Below are positions 25,004-35,600 of a DNA stretch of 64,000 bases, piece after piece (position 1 is the first letter of the stretch; each line of letters starts with the position of its first letter). Origin of the DNA: Periconia sp. R9002. Its lineage: Eukaryota; Ascomycota; Dothideomycetes; Pleosporales; Periconiaceae. The position numbers were made by a program, and so were the translations under genes. The DNA lies in assembly GCA_023627715.1 (NCBI GenBank), contig JAMAHW010000093.1, forward strand, positions 62,001 through 126,000. The letters run 5' to 3'. The notes beneath the pieces are model-generated. The model saw only the letters and a list, made by a program, of their open reading frames with translations, ran no database searches and was not told where the DNA came from.

Positions 25004-25632
25004 TCAGAGAGATCTAGGAGGTAACCCAACCGCATCAAAGCTAGGCAAACTCATTCCCGAATCTACAGCCTCGGAAAGAAAGGTTCTCGAAAAGCATCAA
25101 CCAATCCATGGCATAGATGCGGAGACCTTTAGACAAGGGCTTGTCTTACCTGTTTTTTGATACTCGAACAACGCGCAACACCCTGTTTCTTCCCCTGTCT
25201 ATCCTTCGTCTTCTCTTTTGGCGGCGCCTTCTCTTTATACCCCAACTTGCTCCAATCCTTGTCCCAGGGCTTCTCCTCCTCATCCTCATCCTCAGCTACC
25301 AAATTCTCCTCCTCTTCGTTCTCTTCTCCCTCTATATCGGCATACATTTCCTCAATACTCGAATATCCGCCCTTCAAGGCCGCCCTCACTTCTTCATTGA
25401 ATCCCGTGTTATAAGGATGTTTGCAGCACCCTCCAGGGCTCCGGACGTTGAAACGGAACCCGCACTCGCCTTCTTCAGGACGCTCAGGGTTCTTAGGCGC
25501 CGTGCAGAATGCTACATGGAGCTTTTTGAGGCAGGTGATGGTGATTGGTTTCGCGCAGATGGTGCAGTGGTGGCCGAGGGATGAGGCCAGGCCGGAGCGA
25601 ATGTTCTGCGTTCTTAGAGTTGGGCGGGTCAT
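25004..25632 (-). CDS. Small Cys/His-rich, acidic hypothetical protein
   Basis: Exon 25632-25150 ends at a consensus CAG|GTAAGA donor. A second exon 25069-25004 continues in frame after a 80-nt intron and gives 182 residues; if that intron is not used the frame stops at 25129. The start MTRPTLRTQ is preferred to an upstream in-frame ATG at 25716. Residues ~20-80 contain paired cysteines and histidines (HHCTICAKPITITC, HVAFCTAP, GECGFRF, GGCCKHP) that could bind one or two zinc ions. The middle is a strongly acidic run (EGEENEEEENL, EDEDEEEKPW) and the C-terminus is Lys-rich. I do not recognise the family. It may be lineage-specific. Confidence 0.55.
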
Positions 25633-26331
25633 GTTTGATGGATTACGGTTTTGAAAGGGGAATGTGGGGAAGAGTTTTATGGAGAGGAGGATGAATTGTC
25701 TGCTCTGGTGGAACAAGACGGTGGTGGTAAGGATGTCGAGTTTCGCGTGGGAAGCCGTGGTAGTTGTTTTCTTCGTTGTTTAGAGTGGGTTGTGATTAGT
25801 TCGTGGATGTAAGTGAGTAACTTTTGGTACTCGACTTACAGATGTGTTTAGCGTTCGGATCTGGTTCGTTCTATTCACTGGTAGATCCAAAAGCGAAGTT
25901 TATATCTTGGTTACGCAATGTTGCCATGTTCACTTAACAATGCAGTGTAGCATTGCACATTTACAACACCCCCAAAACTTTTCATACATGGTGAAAGAAT
26001 CTTTGCGAGCACAAACAACATAGAGTTTGAGTTACTCGAGAATAAACCTTACTATGCATGTAGCACATTCATCGCTGATCAAAATCAAGAGGTGAGCAAC
26101 GGGCAATTCACAATGTGTTTACCACCCCCTTTTCCGCACGCAAACGTCCCCCATCGACCAACGATAAAGAGATTTGAATAAAATAAAACACTGAATCTTC
26201 GCAGAGTAATTTTACCTTGGGTATCGACACAGACAGTGGGAAACACTTCGTAACCTCCTCTATTAAGACGGAAAGAAATTTGAATATTACTACCACAATG
26301 GACTACATTATCCGAAATTTTACCAAATACC
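25633..26331. other. Intergenic, no gene seen
   Basis: 5' flank of the Cys-rich gene and 3' flank of the pseudokinase, both on the minus strand. One 90-codon minus-strand frame (26085-26357) overlaps the pseudokinase end out of frame and is not supported. Confidence 0.5.
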
Positions 26332-29307
26332 CTAAGCCTCCGCCTCATCCTCTGCATTAATCAATCCTTCATTAAGGAAACCCCTCCTAAACTCTGGCGC
26401 TATACCAGGGCAATGTAATTCCCTCACATTTTCCAGTGCATTGCCGACTATCCCTTCTAAAAGATACAATGGCGGCCTGAGCGAACCCTCATAGCTTAAG
26501 CAGCTCTCCACCAATTTCTCCAAAGTTGGTGAATAACCCGAATTGTTACGTTGTTCGTCTCTTTCTAAGATTATATTCGGTAATGTGGTCAAATTTCTGC
26601 CTCTATCGACTGTTGTTTCCTTGAATTTGGCTTCAGGGGGGTTGGTGAGGCGTTGCTTGAGGCCATCTTTTTCTCTACGCATGAGAGCCCAGATGATGAG
26701 GCCGATGGAAAAGGTGTGGATATGGTCAGTACGCTTCTGGGGGTGGCCAAAGGCGGCTTCGATCATCTCTGGGAAAGGGTTAGCATGGGCAGTGCTTGCA
26801 TGTTATTTGTATACGTACCTGGTGAAAGCCACCTAAAAGAAGGTATGTTAGCATAGTGATCAAAACTGCAAGTCGCTCTCTTGACTCACCCTGGCGTTCC
26901 GCCAGTCCGTGGAACAATGTTCTGTTCGATAGAGTCCACCATGAAGCTGAAATTCCCAAGCACGGGCCGGTAATGGTCCATGAATCGATCAGTAGTATAG
27001 GCGGTGGAGAGAAAGATGCTTTTGGGCTGTGCAAATGTTAGTAGGGTTCAAAAAATATCGGTTGTGATTTTTTACAGTGATATTCATATGCACAAATCCC
27101 TTGGACTCGAGCAGCATACAAGCGTGTATTAGATTCTTGAACACGACCCAGATAAAGGCTTCGGAAATGAGTTCATCTTGTTTAATATGCGCCTCGATTA
27201 ATGAGTAGAGGTCGCCACCTTCATAGTATTTGAGGCTGTGTGGTTAACATGTTGTCAGCGATGTCTGAAATCAAATCCGAATGTAACTGTGGGCCTCCGA
27301 CTTACAATAATCGATCTCGCTGTGATAGCGAGCGCTCTGCTTCTCTCACAGCATAACCTTGGAACCTAACCAACGGAGCGTCCTCGTTCAGATTCACAAT
27401 ATCCCGGGTAATATCCCGGGTGTAGTACAGTTCTTCATTTTCCTCGGGTATGTTTGGGTCAAACCGGTGTAGAGGGTTGTCTGCTAATTGTTTCATGACA
27501 ATATACTAGAAAACCATTAGAACCCATCATTGACTGAACACGGTGCAAATCTTACATCTTCAATAACCCCGGCGTTCACACCACCCCAAAGTGTGACTTT
27601 GTTCCTGGGTGATCGCGACAATACTTTGAGAAATGTCCACTTGAGATCACCTTCCTGTTGGACCGTTGATCGTAGTCGAAGGTCAACAATTCTACGGTTG
27701 TTGTAGATTGTTGCTTCGAACCCTTTATCATGGAATGCTCGGTTGATTAATTCAACCGAAGGTGGTGGATTACGCACAGGAAAACCTGGTCCATCCACAA
27801 TCTCAAAAGCTTGGTGGCGTTGCTCATTAAATAACCACATGGACCCAACAGGTATTTTCATTTCGAACTCATTCCCTCTTGGACCGTGCTTCGGAAAACA
27901 GTCAGTCATTGTTCATGTGCGGGATTACAACGTACCAGGCTCTCCGAGTCTTTCAAATACATTTTGTATTCATGTTTTGACTCGCATATAGGCACCTGCT
28001 CATAACTCGGGGCTCTTCTCCCTCTTCTGCGATCTTTCTTGGACAATGTGCGTACTCTTTCCGCGCTACTATGTAGTGACCGCTCCTCCTCCTGATCGCG
28101 CTTGGTATCATTCCAGTCTGCAGGGCTATTATGCTCAAACTGCCACCAGATGTATATATCATCATAAACACTAGTCACTTTGTAACGTTTTGCCCAGCCT
28201 TGAACCCCTGGTAGTAAATTGTCCCATATTTCTTCCCGCACAATTGCCCACTCTTTCCACTCACCCGTTCTTGAGAACAGGAATTCCAGCTCCCTTCTTA
28301 GCCGAGATTCAGTATCAATGACGACAAAGAAACGATATGATGGATTCTGGGACTTACCTTTGGGGTGTATGGAGTCTCAAACGACCCGCCTGGATACGCC
28401 GGAGTGTGCGCGCAGCCGTGCGAGAAGTAGCCGGGCGTATCCGTTTCAACTCCCCAGGCCCGTATGAACTTATCGTAATGTCTTAGTTGTTTTGATTAGC
28501 GATGAAGATGCGGGAAATTGGGGCATTGCGTCAAAAGGGTTATTACCGTCACCAGGCCAAGACCATACATCCCAATACCTCTGTGTTCGTTCGTACTTGT
28601 ACTCCCAATTAGAGTCCTGTTGGTACAGTGGGAAAAAGGCCGCATTGCACAGTCCATAGTGATATCTTTCTGGTGAACTTTCTGGTGGAATCAATTTGTA
28701 TTGTTCTTCATCATCCTCCACAATCCACAAGAGGTGTTTCTAGGTAATAGTTACAAAAGTCAGCAGTGAAAGAACTGGGCGTCGTTTACGCAGGGTACGT
28801 GACATGAATTGTTCTGATACGTACAAAGCATCTCCTGAATTCCGCAGGGTCCATGCTTCTAAGATTCGGGGCATTCTCCAATATGTCGGGTTTTTGGAAA
28901 TTCAGAGCCACGATATGATGAGACCAGTAACCTTGGGAGTCTCTCATTGGCTTCTTCGACTTTTTGTTTATTGGTACGATTTTCCAAACAAACATGCTGG
29001 ATGCATTTTCCTTCGAACAAGAAGCACCCACCCAGTTACCAACTATGGGCACCGAAACACTCTCCATCATGACTTTTTTGTCATTGAGATAGTGCAGCAA
29101 CCATCGAGATAGATCTCTGTTCGGGGCTCCAGGAATGGGCGCAACATTCTCGGTAAATAGGGGCACATTTGGAAGTATATTCGATAGCGCTATGGCCGTG
29201 CAGTCATTACTTCTGAGTGTTTTGAGCTGGAGAAGGTGATAGGCTGCACGTTGAGCCCTCCTTACCGTGCCGTACTCTTGTGCTGTCAGTCTTGGTAGAG
29301 TGGCCAT
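26332..29307 (-). CDS. Protein-kinase-like protein with degenerate catalytic residues (pseudokinase)
   Basis: Ten exons (minus) 29307-28825, 28739-28597, 28481-28358, 28289-27936, 27888-27556, 27505-27306, 27235-27076, 27026-26890, 26832-26819 and 26768-26332 give 794 residues. The ~420-residue N-terminal part is unknown. The C-terminal third is a protein-kinase fold: a loop WGGVNAGV, Lys in YIVMKQL, hinge LKYYEGGDLYSLI, then FVHMNITPKSIF where the HRD loop should be, LGNFSF where LGDFG should be, and GTPGWLSPE as the activation-segment end. Both catalytic Asp residues (HRD and DFG) are Asn, so phosphotransfer is doubtful. A 14-nt micro-exon encodes part of GWLSPE and supports the exon chain. 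Boundaries of exons 2-4 are less certain. No neighbour suggests a partner. Confidence 0.7.
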
Positions 29308-30381
29308 TGTAATGTTATTGCTGCAGTTGGAGCGAGAAAGGAAGTGAGTTCGATTGAGATTCAGTGCGGTTGGTTACACAGATAATCTTCCTCGTAATGA
29401 AGATGAACTGAGATGCTGTTGCTAATCTTGTTCACGCATTGGCAACGCTTGCTACGCAAACCGGCTTTGTCCACTTGTCAGCCGTAAGAGACTGCAAGCG
29501 GATACATCTATTATATTTGTTGATTGATTAAAGAAACTACATCTAAGCCCAAAAGAGTTGCATACCGTCACTGTGTGAACCGGAAGAAGTAAGGTGAGGA
29601 GTATGAAGTAGAAAGCCAACCTATTGTTGACAAGGCACTGCAGAAATACAAAGAAACGTTGAACAGTCCCAGAACAATAAAGGAAGAACGAAGAACAAAG
29701 AAACCCTTTTCCAAAAACTCACTGAACACCACCTTCGAATTAATTATCTAAATATCACCCTTCCATGCATGTATATCTTCATCTCAGAGATAGAAATCAA
29801 TCGCGGAGCATTAACCCGTGAATTACAGCAACCCCTTCGGCATTGGCTTAGGCGATGAAAATTGAGATAGGGGTGCCAGGTTGTAGAATGAGTTATACTT
29901 CAATGGGTGATTTAGTGACACATGATTGTACCAAAATGAGCAACACGTCGTGATTCTATCGAAATATTAGACAGGTATATGGTTGAAGGGGTATTCATCC
30001 CGCATGGCACAAACCTCCCATCAAAATAATCGTATATCATCGCAAAGCAGTCAAATTGTCCGCGATATGGGACCGACAAGTAGGCATAGAAATGTCTGGG
30101 CCGCGGATGTGCACTAATCCTGCTATAATTTTAAGTTGCAGAGTACGTTCCCATAGCCCCCTTTTATACCTGTAATGTAACCGTGGATAATCTGTTTGCA
30201 ACGACAAACGAATTCTGATAGAATAATCTTGGCTTGCAGAATCGTTAAACGTCAAAAAACAGCCTAGAATCATTTCACCAATGAAAAAGGGAAGTATGCA
30301 ATTCGTAAAAACTGTAACGGTCCATGGTTATGGTATGCATTCATCTGTCGTGATTTTAAAGCGCCGTCTCAAATTCATGTA
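29308..30381. other. Intergenic, no gene seen
   Basis: Promoter side of the pseudokinase and 3' flank of SWD1. No frame above 80 codons with coding character and no RNA gene recognised. Confidence 0.6.
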
Positions 30382-31970
30382 TCATCCTGCTCTACGCCTC
30401 TTAGTCCCGTTTACTGTCGGCGTCGCAGCCGTCCCATTCGCACCCGCAGCCGCCCCAGCCTCTTCATTCATCCATTCGCGCCCAGCTCCAGGACTTCTGC
30501 GCCTAAATTGTCCCGCGCCGACGGCGACTACCTCGTCTTCGCTATCGCTGGCCTCAATGTCCAGCAAAACGGGCATGCGAAAGTCACCGGCTGCAAACTG
30601 CGCCGTTGTCTTGATGGGTTCCACAGTGAGAACATCGACTTCTTCATCTTCCTGATCGAGACGCCGCTTATGGATTTCCTCGATGGGCTGGATGTCGAAT
30701 TCGTCTTCGCGCTCAATGTATTCTACATTTTCCTCGACTTCAACAAAGTCGGGGGCCAAGGCGGACCAGCGTTGGGGTTGCAGAATGGACCAAAGCCATA
30801 CTCGGCCGGAATCGACGCCAACGGCTGCTACAAACGGACGGAAAGGGTGCCACTAAATCGTGTTAACTTAGAGCAAATTCGATACCCTAGAGAAGATAAT
30901 ACCTCTACGACCGATAACTCTTCTCTTGTACCCTCCAAAATCTTGACCAGACTGCCCTGTCCGCGCTCCCATACATAGATGTGGTGGTTCATCCAGGTAG
31001 ATGCGGCAACATAATCCCCACTCGAGCTGAAGGTGACATGGTTCCATGATAAGCGTTGTACCAAGTCCTGGAATTTATGCTCCACCTCGAGCTGCAATGC
31101 ATCGAAGTCGAATTTTGGGTCACTAAAATCGGGTAAAGGTATTGTCCGAACAATTCTGTCGCTGGAATTCAGAACCATATTGCGACCAGATTGTGTCAAA
31201 CGGATCAAAACGAGGATGTTGTTGCCAACACGGAAAGAGTATTTCATTTCGTAGGTGTTGGCATCTATAATGTTCAACCAACCCTTATTCGTGCCGGCGA
31301 TGATATGGTCGCCGGAAGGCGTAAAAAGGGTGACTGTGGTGGTTTGCTTTGCGTCCTGGGCTGCCTGCTTCTCTGACACGTTTTCACGTTCCATGGGAGG
31401 CCGACGTGGAACAGTAGGTAGGGTGTGCTTGACGGGGGTGTCATCGGACATGTCGACTAACACAGGTTGATCTTCAAATAAAGCTGCGGCGAACTTCATG
31501 TGGTCTTGTGGGTGTAACTCGGCGATGAAGATGGCGGCTTCGAAGCGGACGGTACGCACACGGGAGCCATCTTTGAGGTCCCAGAGGACGCACTTCCAGT
31601 CTTGACCGGCGCTCAGGAGATAACGGTCGTTGGTGGACCAGCTCAGCGACTGGATTTGACGAGTATGCCCTCGTAATTTACGGGCGACACCATTGGTCTC
31701 GATATCGAAAACGACGACGATGCCATCGTGCTGGTGGTGGTTGATTAGCAAAGGTCGCAGCCAACTGAAACAAGAGCGGAAAGATGTACCCGGCCCGAAG
31801 CAAGCAGATCGCCGCGATGGCTGAAGCGGATGGAAGTAGAGTGACCGCTGCCTGCAAACGTCAGTCAGTGTGACGCGAAGTGATGATGATCGATACTCAC
31901 GCAGACGGCCGGTGATGACCTCAGGACAGTCCTGAGCAAGCACAAAGGGGTCAATGAGGGACAAATTCAT
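30382..31970 (-). CDS. SWD1: COMPASS complex WD-repeat subunit Swd1 (RbBP5 homologue)
   Basis: Exons (minus) 31970-31901, 31851-31790, 31730-30903 and 30852-30382 give 476 residues. The N-terminus MNLSLIDPFVLAQDCPEVI is the typical RbBP5/Swd1 start. WD repeats follow, with clear blades ASGRHDGIVVVFD, GHTRQIQSLSWS...SAGQDWKCVLWDL, HIIAGTNKGWLNIID, VAASTWMNHHIYVWE and VEWHPFRPFVAAVGVDSGRVWLW. A WALAPDF-like segment and an acidic C-terminal hinge (EVEENVEYIEREDEFD) match the region that contacts other COMPASS subunits. The protein is a nuclear scaffold for Set1-type H3K4 methyltransferase. Divergent to RPB1 across 693 bases; a shared promoter between two transcription genes is plausible. The Ala/Gly-rich tail ends in a basic KRRR stretch. 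Confidence 0.93.
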
Positions 31971-32663
31971 GGCGGCGACTTCAGCAGAGGTATTGGCATC
32001 TTGCAGCCCAGTCAGCCTCCTTCATCGCAAGCATTCCACAGCCGCGCAACTAACAGTAGGGTAAAGGCAGGAAAGAGTGAATGTCAATCACCCAGGGAAC
32101 AATAATTGTCCCGCGGAACGACGTTTGGGCCTAGCGCAGGTCGCGCTATTCTTAGTGCGGGATTAGCGTCTTGGCGAGCTCTTTGTCGCCGCTTCTGCTC
32201 TTGTTCTTCGTCTGCAGCCTGAAACGGCCTCTCCTCTCCATCTCACCACCACCCACCCCCTCCCCATCTCGCGCCACCGCTTCCACATCAGCGAGCGCTC
32301 CAACTTCACGGCCGAATACGCGTGCGCCATCCAGTGTGCGCTGTACGCCCGCGCAGCCCGCTGCCGTCCCGACGCGACCAACGCGAGACTCTACCCCCCG
32401 ACCCGTGCCTGCAGCAGTGCCTACAGTGCACGCAGCCTCTACTATCCTCACGCCCCCATCTCATCGCGCCTGCCGAGCGCATCACCGATACCTTAATTAC
32501 CGGCATCATAATTATCTCTCATCTATAGACGCTTCTCTCACTTTCGGAGGAGGCGCCTGCCCCCGTGGCCACTGCCGCAGTTTGTACAGCGACGGCTTCC
32601 ACTCGTTACGCGACAACGACAACAACGACAGCCTCCGTCTTCTAACGCCACCCGATTGCAATC
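31971..32663. promoter_or_regulatory. Divergent promoter between SWD1 and RPB1
   Basis: 693 bases between the two start codons. The RPB1 side (about 32200-32600) is CT-rich, as expected for a strong fungal leader. Open frames inside this CT-rich part are not in frame with RPB1 and look like composition artefacts. Confidence 0.55.
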
Positions 32664-35600
32664 ATGGCGCCCGGCGCTCCCGTGGTATCGAAATGCCCGC
32701 TCCGAACGATCAAGGAGATCCAGTTTGGTCTCTTCTCTCCCGAGGAGATCAAGGCCATGAGCGTGGTGCACATCATCTACCCGGAGACTATGGACGAGGA
32801 GAAGCAGTTGCCTCGTGCTCAGGGTCTGAACGATACCAAGCTGGGTACTATTGACCGCATGTTTCAATGCTCTACTTGCAAAGAAGACATTCAGGTCTGT
32901 CCCGGTCACTTTGGCCACATTGAGCTTGCTGTTCCTGTTTTTCATGTTGGTAAGTTGACTATTGCAAATAATCAACACAGTTCTTTGCTGACTTCATCTC
33001 AGGTTTTGTTGTCAAGATCAAGAAGCTTCTTGAGACGGTGTGCCACAACTGTGGCCTGATTCTGGCTGATTTCGTAAGTCTTCCGCACGGAAGACATGCA
33101 TTACAATTCAGTGCTAATCTACTCTCAGAACCATCCTGATTGGAAGTCGGCTACTCGAATCAAAGACCCCAAGCGCCGGTTCGAAATGATATGGCGTTTG
33201 TCCAAGACGCGGAAAGACTGTGTGAACGATCCACCCGAAGAGGACCCGAAAAAGGCATCCAAAGTTCCCCACGGTGGCTGTGGCAACAGGCAACCAGATA
33301 GCATCAAGAAGGAAGGCCTGAAGCTTACGGCCGTGTACAAGCCGCGCAAAGATGATGATGAGGGCAAAGGTGATGAGAAGAAGACTCTGACCCCGCAAGA
33401 CGCGCTAAATGTCTTCCGCAACTTGAGCGAGAACACGCTCTCTCTACTTGGCCTCAATGCCGACTACGCCCGTCCGGAATGGATGATTCTCACTGTGTTG
33501 CCTGTGCCTCCGCCTCCGGTTCGACCAAGTATATCGGTTGATGGAACTGGCCAGGGTATGCGAGGAGAGGACGACTTGACCTACAAGCTTGGTGACATCA
33601 TTCGTGCCAACGGCCGTGTACAGGAATGTCAACGCGACGGTTCCCCCGCCCACATCTTGAACGAGTTCGAAGCACTATTGCAGTACCACGTAGCTACTTA
33701 TATGGACAACGACGCAAACGGCGTGCCTCCTGCCCAGCAAAAGTCTGGCCGTCCTTTGAAGACCATCCGTGGGCGATTAAAGGGCAAGGAGGGCCGTCTC
33801 CGAGGAAATCTTATGGGCAAGCGTGTCGATTTCTCTGCCCGTACGGTCATTACAGGTGACCCCAATTTGTCGCTCGACCAAGTCGGTGTCCCTCGCTCCA
33901 TCGCTCGAACTCTCACCTACCCAGAGGTGGTGACCAAGTTCAACATCAGTAAGCTCACCAATCTCGTGCGCAATGGCCCTACTCAGCACCCTGGTGCCAA
34001 CTTTGTCATCAAATCGGACGGTGTACGTCTGGACCTCAGGCACAACAAGAATCTTGCCGATTTGCGATTGCAATATGGTTGGAAGGTCGAACGCCACATT
34101 GACGATGACGACGTCATCATCTTCAATCGTCAGCCTTCTTTGCACAAGGAGTCCATGATGGGTCATCGAATCAAAGTCATGCCTTATTCAACCTTCCGTT
34201 TAAATTTGTCGGTCACCTCACCTTATAACGCTGATTTTGATGGAGACGAGATGAACTTGCACGTTCCCCAGAGCGATGAAACTCGCGCTGAGGTTAAAAA
34301 TCTGTGCATGGTGCCTCTGCAGATTGTGTCCCCGCAAGGAAACAAGCCTCTTATGGGTATTGTGCAGGACACACTTTGCGGCATTCACAAAATGTGTCAC
34401 ATGGATGTCTTTTTGACTCGGGAACAGATCATGCCCATCATGCTGTGGGTTCCAGGTTGGGATGGTATCATTCCACCACCTGCCATCATCAAACCGCGCC
34501 CTCGATGGACCGGCAAACAAATCATCAGCATGGCTCTCAAAGACGGCATCAATCTCCTGCGACCCAACGACGATGCTAAAGATCCCTACGATGACTTCTC
34601 AGGTACTTCTCTAGTGGTACATGACGGTGATGTTGTTCACGGACAATTGGCCAAGAACGCCGTTGGTGCTTCCGCCGGTGGTATCGTGCACATCATCTAC
34701 AACGAGCACGGGCCTGAAGACACCGTCACCTTCTTTAATGCAGCCCAGCGGATTGTTAACTACTGGTTCCTGCACCACGGCTTCAGTATTGGTGTCGGTG
34801 ACGCTGTTCCCGATAAGAAGACCTCTGATATCATTCTTGATTCCATCGCCAGGGCGAAGGCTAGGGTCGCCGATCTGATTGAGAGCGCCAATAATGACGA
34901 GATGGAGCCTAGTCCTGGTATGAGCATTCGTAAGACTTTCGAGAACAGGGCCATGAAGGAATTGAATCAAGGTCGTGAAGAAGGTGGTACCGCGGCCAAG
35001 AACAATCTCAAGTGGTTCAACAATGTCGTTGCCACTGTACGTTCTGGATCCAAGGGCTCCAACGTCAACATCGCCCAGATGGTGTCGCTTGTGGGACAGC
35101 AGGCTGTAGAAGGTGCACGTATTCCTTTCGGCTTCAAATACCGCACATTGCCGCACTTCACTAAAGATGACTACTCTCCAGAGTCTCGAGGGTTCGTTGA
35201 AAACTCATACCTTCGTGGGCTTACTCCATCGGAGTTCTTTTTCCACGCTATGGCTGGTCGTGAGGGTCTCATTGATACAGCTGTCAAGACTGCCGAGACC
35301 GGTTATATCCAGCGTCGTCTTGTCAAGGCTCTTGAAGATGTCATGGTCAAATATGATGGTACTGTTCGTAACTCTTTGGGCGATATTGTTGAGTTCGTCT
35401 ATGGTGAAGACGGTCTTGCAGGCGAAAAAATCGAGAAGCAAAAGATTGACACGATATCTATCTCAGCGCAGAAGCTGGAAAAGCGCTTCAAGATGGATGT
35501 CATGGGTGATGTGCCACCCGTCCCACCGAGTCGTCTGGAGATGGCCATGAGCATTCAGGGCGACATTGAGCTCCAGAAGCTCTTCACTGAAGAGTTCGAG

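Noticed and set aside
25117..25584. A 155-codon plus-strand frame with Leu-rich segments
   Set aside because: Antisense to the Cys-rich gene; its apparent membrane segments are the complement of the Glu/Lys-rich codons.
32171..32854. A 227-codon plus-strand frame overlapping the RPB1 start
   Set aside because: It is out of frame with the certain RPB1 start and owes its openness to the CT-rich leader; its translation is Ser/Pro/Arg-rich without motif.
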